NCBI RefSeq assembly: GCF_003996965.1
Contig: NZ_QWDM01000002.1
Span: 1-64,000 of the forward strand
From: Flavobacterium cupreum
GTDB lineage: Bacteria > Bacteroidota > Bacteroidia > Flavobacteriales > Flavobacteriaceae
DNA: 64,000 nucleotides
Reading direction: 5' to 3'
The first letter of the stretch is position 1, and the number at the start of each line of letters is the position of its first letter. A program made the translations under genes and the position numbers. The notes beneath the pieces were generated by a model, which worked only from the letters and a program-made list of their open reading frames with translations, made no database searches and was not told the origin of the DNA. Below, piece after piece: positions 36,114-46,666 of the stretch.

Positions 36114-38495
36114 TTAAAATTTAAAATTATAACTAACTGCCGGTACAATTCCGAAAATGGAGGTCTGTACGGCTTCATTTGCTCCGCTATCCACATTTTG
36201 CCTGAAATTTATCGAAGCAGCGTTTTGGCGATTGTACAAATTGTAAATGCTGAAAACCCATTCGCCTTTCCAATTTCTGTTTTTGTTTTTTCTTGAAGTC
36301 AAAGTAGCGGAGACATCCAGATGATGATAAGCCGGAAGACGGTCTTCATTCCTTAATCCGTAGTTCGGAACTTTGATTCCCAAATATTCATATTGCGAAT
36401 TCGGATAGGTGACCGGTTGTCCCGACTGCAAGGCGAAATTAGCGCCAAAGGACCATTTGTCGTTTAAGTTGTAGGCAGATGTAACGGCTAAATTATGTGT
36501 TTTGTCATAAGCAGAACTGTACCATTGCCCGTTGTTGATTCCGGTTTCTTCAGGAGTTCTTCCCGGAGTTTGCTGTTCTGATTTTGAGAGGGTGTACGAG
36601 ATCCAGCCGTTAAATTTGCCTTCATTTTTCTTAAACATAACTTCCAGACCGTAAGCTCTCATTTGTCCGTTTAGGAGTACCTGTTCGATAGCATCGTTGG
36701 CAATTAAATCGGCACCGTCAATATAATCCAGTCTGTTTTGAATTTCCTTGTAATACGTTTCCACTTCAAGCGAATAAGCCCCGTTATTGAGGTTTCTGAA
36801 ATAACCCAGCGCGACCTGATCTGCGATCTGAGGTTTTATGTATTTGTCACTCGGCATCCAGACGTCCAGCGGAGTGGGGGATGAGGTATTCGAAATTAAC
36901 TGAAGATATTGTGCCATCCTGTTATAACTTGCTTTAAAAGATTCATCATCATTTAACTGATAGGAAACAGCAAACCTCGGCTCTAAATTATTGTAATCCT
37001 GAATTACTTTGTTTTTGCCAAAATAGGCTGTCGAATTGGGCTTGCCTTTTTCGTAAATTTCTGTGTTGCTATTAAAAACAACAGGATTGTTATTCGCATA
37101 ATAATTAACCGTGGAAGAACCCAGGCGATAAAATAAACTATAGCGCAATCCATACGAAACGGTTATTTTTTTAGAAAGCTGACTTTCGGCATCGAGATAG
37201 ACAGAAGGTTCAAAAGCATATTTTTTATCCAACTGATCCGGATTAATCCCCGAAACCTCTCCGGTTGGTTTGATCGTTCCCGGATTGAATTCGTAATAAA
37301 TACCGCTTAACCCGTAATTGAGTTTGAATTTGTCTGAAATATAATGTTTGAAATCATATTTAATATTGTAATTCTTGATTCCGGAATCCCATTTGAAACC
37401 CACGAAATCCAGATCCAGTCCATAATAGTAGTCGCTGAAAATCAGCGATAAATTGGAGAATAATTTATCAGAATACAAATGATTCCAGCGCAGGTTCAGT
37501 GTGGCATTTCCGTAAGTATTGGAAAAACTTTTGTTGATACTGAAAACATCACGGCCAAAATAGCCGGACAGGTATAAACTGTTATTGTCGTTTACCTTGT
37601 AACTTAATTTGGTGTTTAAATCATAAAAATAGGCCGCATTATCTTTGTTGTCCTCGGATAATTTTAAAAATAAATGAGCGTAGGAAGCTCTTCCGCCAAT
37701 TAAAAAGGAACCTTTGTCTTTTACGAGTGGTCCTTCCGCCAGAAGACGGCTGGAGATTAATCCGATTCCGCCATTCATATGAAAATCTTTGCTGCTTCCG
37801 TCTTTCTGGTAAATATCCAAAACAGAGGATGCTCTTCCTCCGTAACGCGCAGGAATCCCGCCTTTATACAATTTCAAATCTTTAATAGCGTCCGGATTAA
37901 AAACCGAGAAAAAGCCAAATACGTGGGAAGAGTTAAATATGGTCGCTTCATCCAGTAAAATCAAATTCTGATCGGCACCGCCGCCACGAACATTAAATCC
38001 GGAAGCGCCTTCACCCGCATTCGTAACACCCGGAAGTAATAAAATTGATTTTAAAACGTCGACTTCTCCTAAAACCACCGGCATCTTTTTGATGGTTGCA
38101 ATAGAGAGTTTGTTAGTACTCATTTCAGGAGACTTGATATTGGCTTTTCCTTTGTTATCGGTAATGACTACTTCCTGAAGTTCTTCTCCGCCTTCATTCA
38201 GGGAGAAATTATTTTTGGTATTCTGATTTAAAAGAATTGTTTCCTGAATAGATTGGTAACCCACATAACTGATTTCAATTTGTTGTTCCCCGGCAGGAAT
38301 AGTTAACGAATAAAAACCATATTCGTTTGTGGTAGTTCCTATTTTTAATGCCGGAACATAAATGTTGACGCCAATTAGGGTTTCGTTGTTTTTATGGTCC
38401 GTAATAGTGCCGCTTAGTGTGAATTTTTCCTGGGAAAATGAGGTAAGTGAAGATAGGATAATGATAAGAAATATGAAACTATTTTTTGAAATCAT
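36114..38495 (-). CDS. TonB-dependent receptor with carboxypeptidase-like domain
   Basis: A 793-residue outer-membrane importer: signal peptide ending SFSQ, CarboxypepD_reg-like domain (about 25-105, with SGTITDHKNNETLIGVNIYVP), plug domain (VDVLKSILLLPGVTNAGEGASGFNVRGG) and a 22-strand barrel ending AVSYNFKF. The RGG motif after the plug start is conserved in the family. It is cotranscribed with a DUF4249 lipoprotein; the cargo (siderophore, peptide or sugar) cannot be deduced. No TonB box is obvious at the N-terminus. Confidence 0.93.
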   Translation of the reverse strand: MISKNSFIFLIIILSSLTSFSQEKFTLSGTITDHKNNETLIGVNIYVPALKIGTTTNEYGFYSLTIPAGEQQIEISYVGYQSIQETILLNQNTKNNFSLNEGGEELQEVVITDNKGKANIKSPEMSTNKLSIATIKKMPVVLGEVDVLKSILLLPGVTNAGEGASGFNVRGGGADQNLILLDEATIFNSSHVFGFFSVFNPDAIKDLKLYKGGIPARYGGRASSVLDIYQKDGSSKDFHMNGGIGLISSRLLAEGPLVKDKGSFLIGGRASYAHLFLKLSEDNKDNAAYFYDLNTKLSYKVNDNNSLYLSGYFGRDVFSINKSFSNTYGNATLNLRWNHLYSDKLFSNLSLIFSDYYYGLDLDFVGFKWDSGIKNYNIKYDFKHYISDKFKLNYGLSGIYYEFNPGTIKPTGEVSGINPDQLDKKYAFEPSVYLDAESQLSKKITVSYGLRYSLFYRLGSSTVNYYANNNPVVFNSNTEIYEKGKPNSTAYFGKNKVIQDYNNLEPRFAVSYQLNDDESFKASYNRMAQYLQLISNTSSPTPLDVWMPSDKYIKPQIADQVALGYFRNLNNGAYSLEVETYYKEIQNRLDYIDGADLIANDAIEQVLLNGQMRAYGLEVMFKKNEGKFNGWISYTLSKSEQQTPGRTPEETGINNGQWYSSAYDKTHNLAVTSAYNLNDKWSFGANFALQSGQPVTYPNSQYEYLGIKVPNYGLRNEDRLPAYHHLDVSATLTSRKNKNRNWKGEWVFSIYNLYNRQNAASINFRQNVDSGANEAVQTSIFGIVPAVSYNFKF

Positions 38496-38571
38496 TGTAT
38501 TGGTTTTGAATTACATAGTTAGGAATTCTTACGAAATATTACTGCGGAACGATTGTTAAACATTAGTTAAG

Positions 38572-38600
38572 AAAAAAAGGCAGCCGATGAGGGCTGCCTT
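38572..38600 (-). terminator. icd terminator
   Basis: Minus strand: AAGGCAGCC, loop, GGCTGCCTT and seven T, 28 bp after the icd stop. Confidence 0.85.
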
Positions 38601-38628
38601 AAATATATAAGTAAAAAATACTAGGGTA

Positions 38629-40934
<2,306 letters not shown>

Positions 40935-41178
40935 ATAAAATCACTGCGAAAACGGTATAGTTTTACCAAGAATTACCGAAATTATCAGATTGTTATTTCG
41001 AACTCATTTAATTATCAAATCGATGATTTTGGTATTAAAAAATTACAGTTTTGATGAATCACAGATAAAAGTCGTCGATTTTGAAAAAGAGAAAGCTTTT
41101 CGGTTGTGTAAATTCATTTTTACAACTATTTTTTTTGGGATATAATGTTTAATTATCAGTGTTCTATAAAATAAATTG

Positions 41179-41320
41179 CCTCCAGCTTTAGCTGGAGGTT
41201 ATAATAATAAAGCCAGTGCACTGGCTTTAGCCAAATTTTCGAAAAGGGATTCAAATCTGTATTGTAATTTGGCTAAAGCCTTCAAAGGAATTCATTTTTA
41301 CCTCCAGCTAAAGCTGGAGG
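41179..41320. repeat. Composite palindromic repeat CCTCCAGC
   Basis: Outer palindromes CCTCCAGCTTTAGCTGGAGG (41179-41198) and CCTCCAGCTAAAGCTGGAGG (41301-41320) are reverse complements of each other. Inside is the perfect palindrome AAAGCCAGTGCACTGGCTTT (41209-41228), then TTTAGCCAAATT (41226-41237) paired with AATTTGGCTAAA (41266-41277). The architecture parallels the sucC array but the sequence is different. The remainder of 40935-41391 has no gene. Confidence 0.8.
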
Positions 41321-41391
41321 CAATTAATTCAAATTTCTATTTGGTGTAAAATAAAAGCATTCAAGGAGAGTTTTTATTCACAAACAGGCAC

Positions 41392-41430
41392 AAAAAAAGC
41401 TCGTTTCAAATAAATGAAACGAGCTTTTTT
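41392..41430 (-). terminator. rplS terminator
   Basis: AAAAAAGCTCGTTTCA and TGAAACGAGCTTTTTT form a near-perfect stem with a short loop, symmetric enough to work in both directions, 20 bp past the rplS stop. Confidence 0.85.
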
Positions 41431-41449
41431 ATAACAAAGAGATAATTGA

Positions 41450-41800
41450 TTATCTTCTTTTATCTTTAATCTTAGCTTTTTTACCAGTAAGTTCTCTGAA
41501 GTAGAAAATTCTCGCTCTACGAACAGCTCCTTTTTTGTTGATTTCAATTTTTTGTAAAGCTGGTAAGTTTACAGGGAAGATACGCTCAACTCCGATAGCA
41601 CCAGACATTTTACGAATAGTAAAAGTTTCTGTGTTACCAGAACCTCTTCTTTGAATAACAACTCCTTTAAAAAACTGAGTTCTTGTTTTTTCACCCTCTT
41701 TAATTTCGTAGAAAACTGTGATAGTATCTCCAGCTCCAAAAACAGGGAAATCTTTTTTAGCAACTAATTCGGTTTGAACGAATTTCATTAAATCTGCCAT
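41450..41800 (-). CDS. rplS: 50S ribosomal protein L19
   Basis: The 116-residue L19 lies at the 30S-50S interface. The conserved DTITVFYEIKEGEKTRTQFFKGVVI, RRGSGNTETFTIRKMSGAIGVERIFP and KKGAVRRARIFYFRELTGKKAKIK are all present. In many bacteria rplS follows trmD; here trmD lies upstream on the same strand with 242 bp between, a promoter and a likely leader RNA, so rplS is transcribed independently. Confidence 0.97.
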   Translation of the reverse strand: MADLMKFVQTELVAKKDFPVFGAGDTITVFYEIKEGEKTRTQFFKGVVIQRRGSGNTETFTIRKMSGAIGVERIFPVNLPALQKIEINKKGAVRRARIFYFRELTGKKAKIKDKRR

Positions 41801-41903
41801 GATATCTTTAATTATGGTTTTTATTATAGAGCAACATTCACGGATCTCGCCAGAGGTTAGTCTAATTCGGGTGCAAATGTAATTAAAAAAAGTTAAATTC
41901 CAA
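41801..41903 (-). promoter_or_regulatory. rplS promoter and possible L19 leader
   Basis: Minus strand: TTG (41903-41901), 19 bp, TACATTTG (41881-41874), predicting a start near 41868 and a leader of about 67 bases. Its 5' part (41870-41831, CTAACCTCTGGCGAGATCC at 41860-41842) is more GC-rich than the surroundings. From memory an autoregulatory L19 leader has been proposed in Flavobacteria; identity must be tested by covariance model. Confidence 0.5.
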
Positions 41904-41961
41904 TAAATTTAAATTCCAAATCCCAATTTGTTAACTAGCTGACTTTTTGGTGATTGTTAGC

Positions 41962-42031
41962 CTCGGTTTTCAGTCTCGTTTTCATTCTCGGTTTTCACAT
42001 TCCTACAACTGAGACTGCGACTGAACTCATT
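41962..42031. repeat. Degenerate CAGTCTC/GAGACTG repeat
   Basis: Copies of CAGTCTC-like and GAGACTGCGACTG motifs lie at the 3' side of trmD. They belong to the same hexamer family as 51397-51506 and 56595-56677 and may help to end the trmD transcript. Confidence 0.5.
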
Positions 42032-42042
42032 GCGACTGAAAA

Positions 42043-42726
42043 CTACTCCTGTCCCTCCAACAAGTCCGGTCGCCTGTTCTTGGTATGTTCATACGCCATA
42101 TCTTCACGCCATTTATCGATTTTGGCAAAGTGGCCGCTGGTTAAAACTTCCGGGACTTTCCATCCTTTATAGTCTGCGGGTCTTGTGTATATAGGTCCTG
42201 AAAGTAAATTATCCTGGAAACTATCCGTCAAAGCTGAGGTTTCATCGCTTAGAACACCCGGAATTAATCGGATTAGGGCATCAGATAAAACCAAAGCGCC
42301 TAATTCGCCGCCCGATAATACATAATCGCCAATCGAGATTTCTTTGGTAATAAAATGATCGCGAACACGCTGATCCACACCTTTATAATGACCGCATAAA
42401 ATGATTATATTTTCATACATCGACATGGTATTGGCCATTTTTTGGTTCAGTGTTTCCCCATCTGGTGACATATAGATGATTTCGTCATACTCCCGCTCGC
42501 TTTTCAGGTGCGTGATGCAGGCATCAATAGGCTGAACGGTCATGACCATTCCGGCACCGCCGCCAAACGGATAATCGTCGACACTTTTTTGTTTGTTGGT
42601 CGTATAATCCCTTAAATTATGAAAATGAACTTCTACCAGGCCTTTGTCAATGGCACGTTTCATGATCGAAGCCTCAAACGGGCTTTTTAATAATTCAGGT
42701 AAAATAGTGATGATGTCAATTCGCAT
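42043..42726 (-). CDS. trmD: tRNA (guanine37-N1)-methyltransferase
   Basis: TrmD methylates G37 of tRNAs that read CNN codons and prevents +1 frameshifting. The 227-residue protein shows the trefoil-knot SAM site: [41 protein letters not shown], and [20 protein letters not shown] with the catalytic Asp region. The C-terminal extension is short. A -7 box TATCTTTG (42759-42752) is 26 bp upstream of the ATG. rimM and rpsP are not adjacent. Confidence 0.96.
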   Translation of the reverse strand: MRIDIITILPELLKSPFEASIMKRAIDKGLVEVHFHNLRDYTTNKQKSVDDYPFGGGAGMVMTVQPIDACITHLKSEREYDEIIYMSPDGETLNQKMANTMSMYENIIILCGHYKGVDQRVRDHFITKEISIGDYVLSGGELGALVLSDALIRLIPGVLSDETSALTDSFQDNLLSGPIYTRPADYKGWKVPEVLTSGHFAKIDKWREDMAYEHTKNRRPDLLEGQE

Positions 42727-42975
42727 TTTTTCTCTTCAATAGTGTAAGCGGCAAAGATACAAAGTAAATATTTGTGAATTTTAAAGTTTTGAAAATTCGG
42801 GGAATAACAGATAAAAAGGCATTTTTAGATGTAACAGAATATCTTTTTTTTGTGAGAAACGTCTTTTTAATTAAAAATTAACAGGTTGATAAACATTGTG
42901 TTGTATTTTGATTGCCGAAAAAATATTACTTTTACGTAAGAAAACCGGAATTTCACTAAAAAATCAGTATCACCC

Positions 42976-43338
42976 ATGAAAAAGCTATACTTATTGTCCG
43001 TTATGTTGCTGATTACTGCAGCCTGTACCAGTACTAAAAATTCCATGGATAGCTGGGTCGGAAAAACAAAACAAACTTTTATTAAGGATTCCGGACCGCC
43101 TGTTCGTACCTTTCGTAATGATGACGGAGAGATACTTATTTATGCCGATCAGATTTATAAAAAAGCAGATAATACAAATGGATCCCCAATGACTGCCTCA
43201 AACTATTGGGAATATCTGTTTGTGTATATAAATAGCGAAGGAAAAGTCACGTCCCTGAGAAATGAAAAGCAAAATTTTCCACCACAGCAAATTGATGCCA
43301 CCTTACTAAATTTGACAAATTCAATTAGTGCCAAATGA
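42976..43338 (+). CDS. Small lipoprotein, unknown
   Basis: A 120-residue lipoprotein (lipobox ITAAC). The mature part begins TSTKNSMDSWVGKTKQTFIKDSGPPVR, resembling the first helix-turn of SmpA/BamE-like proteins (a helix followed by 'G.P'), but the rest is not convincing. Its 3' end overlaps by a few bases an upstream extension of the next ORF. Likely anchored in a membrane facing the periplasm. No function can be given. Confidence 0.7.
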   Translation: MKKLYLLSVMLLITAACTSTKNSMDSWVGKTKQTFIKDSGPPVRTFRNDDGEILIYADQIYKKADNTNGSPMTASNYWEYLFVYINSEGKVTSLRNEKQNFPPQQIDATLLNLTNSISAK

Positions 43339-43411
43339 AAAAAATATTCTGCTGAATGATTTGTTTTTTTTACTTAATTTAGGATCACATATAAATTCCT
43401 CTACTCCTGAA

Positions 43412-43879
43412 ATGATGAAGAAAATATTTTTGGTATTAAGCACAGCACTATTAGTTGCGTCCTGTAATAATCAGGTAAAATCACCCAATTTAGATCCAAC
43501 TCAAAAAGAAAAAATAGTAAAACAGTATTTTGAATATTTCAATAAACACCAATGGAAAGAACTGGCAGCTATGTATGCTCCGGTATCCGATTTTAAAGAT
43601 CCGTCTTTCGGAAAAGAAATGATTACGCAGACCAGAAAACAGACTATTGATAAATATACATCACTTCAGACTGTTTTTCCGGACCTTCATGATGAAATTG
43701 TCAATATCTATCCTTCAGATGAGAAACATATCATTGTTGAGTTTGTTTCCACCGGAACAGCTTCGGACGGCTCGAAATTTAAGCTGCCCATTTGTACCAT
43801 CTTTACGATTGAGGACGGAAAAATAACGAAAGATTTTACATACTTCGATAATTTTGATGATTCAAAATCTAATAAATAA
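43412..43879 (+). CDS. NTF2-like lipoprotein
   Basis: A 155-residue lipoprotein: start MMKKIFLVLSTALLVASC, then an NTF2/SnoaL-like domain (KQYFEYFNKHQWKELAAMYAP, VEFVSTGTASDGSKFKLPICTIFTIEDGKITKDFTYFDNFD). The sites typical of limonene-epoxide hydrolase-like enzymes are not obvious. The start at 43412 (or the adjacent ATG at 43415) puts the signal first. It is 73 bp downstream of the other lipoprotein, possibly in one unit. Confidence 0.78.
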   Translation: MMKKIFLVLSTALLVASCNNQVKSPNLDPTQKEKIVKQYFEYFNKHQWKELAAMYAPVSDFKDPSFGKEMITQTRKQTIDKYTSLQTVFPDLHDEIVNIYPSDEKHIIVEFVSTGTASDGSKFKLPICTIFTIEDGKITKDFTYFDNFDDSKSNK

Positions 43880-43913
43880 AGCTAGCTTTACTTTCTGAAT
43901 TACAAAACAACAA

Positions 43914-44792
43914 ATGACTTCCAGACGCACCTTTATAATCAATAGCAGCCTCGCTGCTGCGGCGGTTTTAGCTATGCCGTCATTCGCTTTTGCGATGAAC
44001 AAAAAAGAAATTGGTCTGCAATTGTATACCTTGCGGGAAGAACTTCCAAAAGATATCAAAGCAACTTTGGCAAAAGTTTCTTCAGCCGGATTTACGACTG
44101 TCGAGACCTATGGTTTTTCAATCAGGGATCAGTTTTGGGGAGTATCAGCCGCTGAGTTCAAAGCAATACTGGACGCAAACGATTTAAAAGCAGTGAGTGG
44201 TCATTATGGGATAGGTTCTTTTCTGGATGACGGAGATACAACAGAACTTAAAGCCGCCATTGCTGCTTCGAAAACCTTAGAAAGTGCCTATCTCACCATT
44301 CCGTGGGTCGATCCGCCTTTTAGAAAAAACAGTGATGATTACAAAAAGATTGCAGGACGCTTAAACGAAGCCGGAAAAATGTGCCGGGAGGCAGGTCTGA
44401 AATTAGCCTATCACAATCATGATTTCGAATTTGAAAGTCATAACGGAGTTACAGGTTATGAAATTCTGCTAAAAGAAACTGATAAGGACCTCGTACATTT
44501 CGAAATGGATTTATACTGGGTGGTGCGTTCCGGAAAAGATCCGTTGCAGCTGTTCAGGGAAAATCCGGGGCGGTTTACCATGTGGCATGTAAAAGACATG
44601 GATAAACTTAATCCGGCTTTGAATACAGGAGTTGGTTCCGGATCTATTGATTTTAAATCCATTTTTAAGGAAGCTAAACGGGCAGGAATGAAATATTTTT
44701 TTGTAGAACAGGAGAATAATTTTGCTGGTAATTCTTTCGATTCCATAAAGAAAAGCTGTGATTTTATTTCGAATAACCTAATCCGTCAATAA
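43914..44792 (+). CDS. Tat-exported sugar phosphate isomerase/epimerase-like protein
   Basis: A 292-residue TIM-barrel protein of the AP endonuclease-2/xylose isomerase-like family. Residues 1-27 form a twin-arginine signal (TSRRTFIINSSLAAAAVLAMP), so it is folded before export. Metal-site candidates are YHNHDFEFE, FEMDLYWVVRSG, WHVKDMD and FVEQENNF. Bacterial relatives act on sugars or inositols outside the cytoplasm; the substrate here is unknown. It is monocistronic or the end of the lipoprotein unit. Confidence 0.87.
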   Translation: MTSRRTFIINSSLAAAAVLAMPSFAFAMNKKEIGLQLYTLREELPKDIKATLAKVSSAGFTTVETYGFSIRDQFWGVSAAEFKAILDANDLKAVSGHYGIGSFLDDGDTTELKAAIAASKTLESAYLTIPWVDPPFRKNSDDYKKIAGRLNEAGKMCREAGLKLAYHNHDFEFESHNGVTGYEILLKETDKDLVHFEMDLYWVVRSGKDPLQLFRENPGRFTMWHVKDMDKLNPALNTGVGSGSIDFKSIFKEAKRAGMKYFFVEQENNFAGNSFDSIKKSCDFISNNLIRQ

Positions 44793-44942
44793 TAAAATTT
44801 TCAAAAAAAAAATAACACCTGAAGCAATCGTTATTATTTGATCTACCATTTCAGCGATTTTTTAGGGGCTGAAAATGATAGTAAGTGGCCAGAAAGCAAG
44901 ACAAAATAATGTAAAATAAAACTCGTAACAGAGGACAGAAAT

Positions 44943-45641
44943 ATGAAAAAACTAGGACTTGTAGGAGGAATCAGCTGGGTTTCGACCATTGATTATTATC
45001 GATTTATAAATGAAGGAATCAACGAAAAATTAGGAGGGCTTAATTTTGCCGAATGCCTTATTTATTCTTTAAATTTTGATGATTTTCAAAGAAATAACAC
45101 CAATGGAAATTGGGATGCCACTTTTGAATTGCTTTTAAATGCCTGTAAAAGCCTGGAAAAAAGCGGTGCTGATGCCATTGTTTTATGCGCCAACACGGCC
45201 CATGCGGTTTCAGACCGGCTGGAAAAGGAAATTAAATTGCCTGTTATTCACGTAGCGACCGCAACGGCAAACGCCATTAATAAACAGGGACTAAAAAAAG
45301 TAGGTTTGCTGGGAACAAAATTCACCATGGAAATGGAGTTTTACATCAAAAAACTGGCAGAAAACAATATAGAGGCCATTGTTCCTATTCTTCAGGACGA
45401 AAGAGATTTTATTCAGCAGACCCTGAAAGAAGAATTAGGACGCGGAATCATCAAGGAGCAAACCAAAAGAGCTTACCTTTCTATTATTGAAAAACTTATT
45501 GAGAACGGTGCTGAGGGAATTATTCTGGGCTGTACTGAAATTCCGTTGTTAATCAGTCAGGAAGATGTTTCGGTTCCGGTTTTTGATACCACTAAAATTC
45601 ATTCAGAGGCAGCCGTAGATTTTGCTGTTTCAGCAGAGTAA
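44943..45641 (+). CDS. Aspartate/glutamate racemase family protein
   Basis: A 232-residue cofactor-independent racemase: opening KKLGLVGGISWVSTIDYYRFINEGIN, two catalytic cysteines in VLCANTAH (about 82) and ILGCTEIPLL (about 195). The form is closest to aspartate racemase (about 230 residues). It is separated by six bases from the FMN-reductase gene, so the racemase, reductase and cupin are one transcript. It makes D-amino acids, probably D-Asp or related; substrate is inferred from family. Confidence 0.88.
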   Translation: MKKLGLVGGISWVSTIDYYRFINEGINEKLGGLNFAECLIYSLNFDDFQRNNTNGNWDATFELLLNACKSLEKSGADAIVLCANTAHAVSDRLEKEIKLPVIHVATATANAINKQGLKKVGLLGTKFTMEMEFYIKKLAENNIEAIVPILQDERDFIQQTLKEELGRGIIKEQTKRAYLSIIEKLIENGAEGIILGCTEIPLLISQEDVSVPVFDTTKIHSEAAVDFAVSAE

Positions 45642-45647
45642 ATCGAA

Positions 45648-46193
45648 ATGACGGAGCAAAAGAAAAAAATACTGGCTATTTCAGGAAGTACGCGAAAGGA
45701 TTCCAGCAATTTTAAAATTCTGAAGTTTATTTCTGAAAATATGAATAAGGAATTTGAGATTGAACTATTTGAAGAGCTCGAAAAGCTTCCGCATTTTAAT
45801 CCTGACTTAGATACCGAACATCCACCGGAAGAAGTAAGGGCTTTCAGGGATAAAATTGACAAGGCAGCAGGTGTATTGATTTGCACGCCCGAATATGTTT
45901 TCAGTTTGCCGGGAAGCCTGAAAAATGCATTGGAATGGTGTGTTTCAACAACGGTTTTTTCGAATAAAAAAGTGGGTTTGATTACGGCTTCGGCATCAGG
46001 GGAAAAAGGGCACGAGCAATTAGGTTTAATCATGAAAACCATTGAAGCTAAATTTACGGATAAGACCCAACTTTTAATACAGGGAATCAGAGGAAAATTA
46101 AATGCTGAAGGAACTATTACAGATGAAAAAACGTTACATGATCTTATAGTATTCATCAGTAATTTTGAAAAAGAAATCGGGAAGTTAAATTAA
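45648..46193 (+). CDS. NAD(P)H-dependent FMN reductase
   Basis: A 181-residue flavodoxin-fold enzyme: ISGSTRKDSSNFKILKFI binds the FMN phosphate, and TPEYVFSLPGSLKNALEWCV is the conserved PEYN-like loop of the SsuE/ArsH/chromate reductase group. It reduces flavin, quinones or chromate in other organisms. It is between the racemase and the broken cupin, with spacings of six and eleven bases. Confidence 0.88.
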   Translation: MTEQKKKILAISGSTRKDSSNFKILKFISENMNKEFEIELFEELEKLPHFNPDLDTEHPPEEVRAFRDKIDKAAGVLICTPEYVFSLPGSLKNALEWCVSTTVFSNKKVGLITASASGEKGHEQLGLIMKTIEAKFTDKTQLLIQGIRGKLNAEGTITDEKTLHDLIVFISNFEKEIGKLN

Positions 46194-46204
46194 AATAAAA
46201 AGAT

Positions 46205-46554
46205 ATGCAAAGTTCAGGGACAAGCAAAGAATTTATAAAAGGAGACGAAATAGAGTGGGAAGTTGTCGGAGAAGGCATTAAACGAAAAATTCTGGCGTAT
46301 AACGATCAGGCCATGCTGGTGAATGTTCATTTTGAAAAAGGCGCCATCGGTGTTTTGCACGAACATTATCTACGCAGGTCACTTATATTTCCAGTGGTGC
46401 ATTTGATGTGACGATCAGTGGGGTTACAGAGACCTTAAAAGAAGGAGACAGTTTCTATATTCCGCCGCATGCAATTCATGGGGTCTTATGCCTGAAAAGC
46501 GGTACTTTGACCGATGTTTTCAGTCCGATGCGTGAGGATTTTTTGAAACTATAA
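46205..46554 (+). pseudogene. Cupin protein with a one-base deletion
   Basis: The first 55 codons encode QSSGTSKEFIKGDEIEWEVVGEGIKRKILAYND and the start of a cupin metal site, HEHY. At 46370-46371 one base is missing: the frame turns to a short false end (stop at 46409-46411), whereas the +1-shifted frame continues as TQVTYISSGAFDVTISG, GDSFYIPPHAIHGV and stops at 46552-46554. Together they form the whole HxHxxQ...GDxxxIPxxxxH cupin (about 115 residues). The change inactivates the gene or is a sequence error. It is the last gene of the racemase-reductase unit. Confidence 0.82.
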
Positions 46555-46666
46555 CGTTTTGAATCGCAATAGAATTGATAAATGAAGCAGCTGATTTGAT
46601 CTTAAATTTGAGAAAATTATGCTTTTTTTAAAGTTTAGGTTACAATTAGAATAGTATTTTTGCAAA

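Noticed and set aside
38362..38559. Plus-strand ORF over the TonB receptor start
   Set aside because: It is a shadow of the signal peptide and carboxypeptidase-like domain of the receptor.
45599..46156. Minus-strand ORF opposite the FMN reductase
   Set aside because: The opposite strand encodes an intact flavodoxin-fold enzyme; the Ser-rich reading is a shadow.
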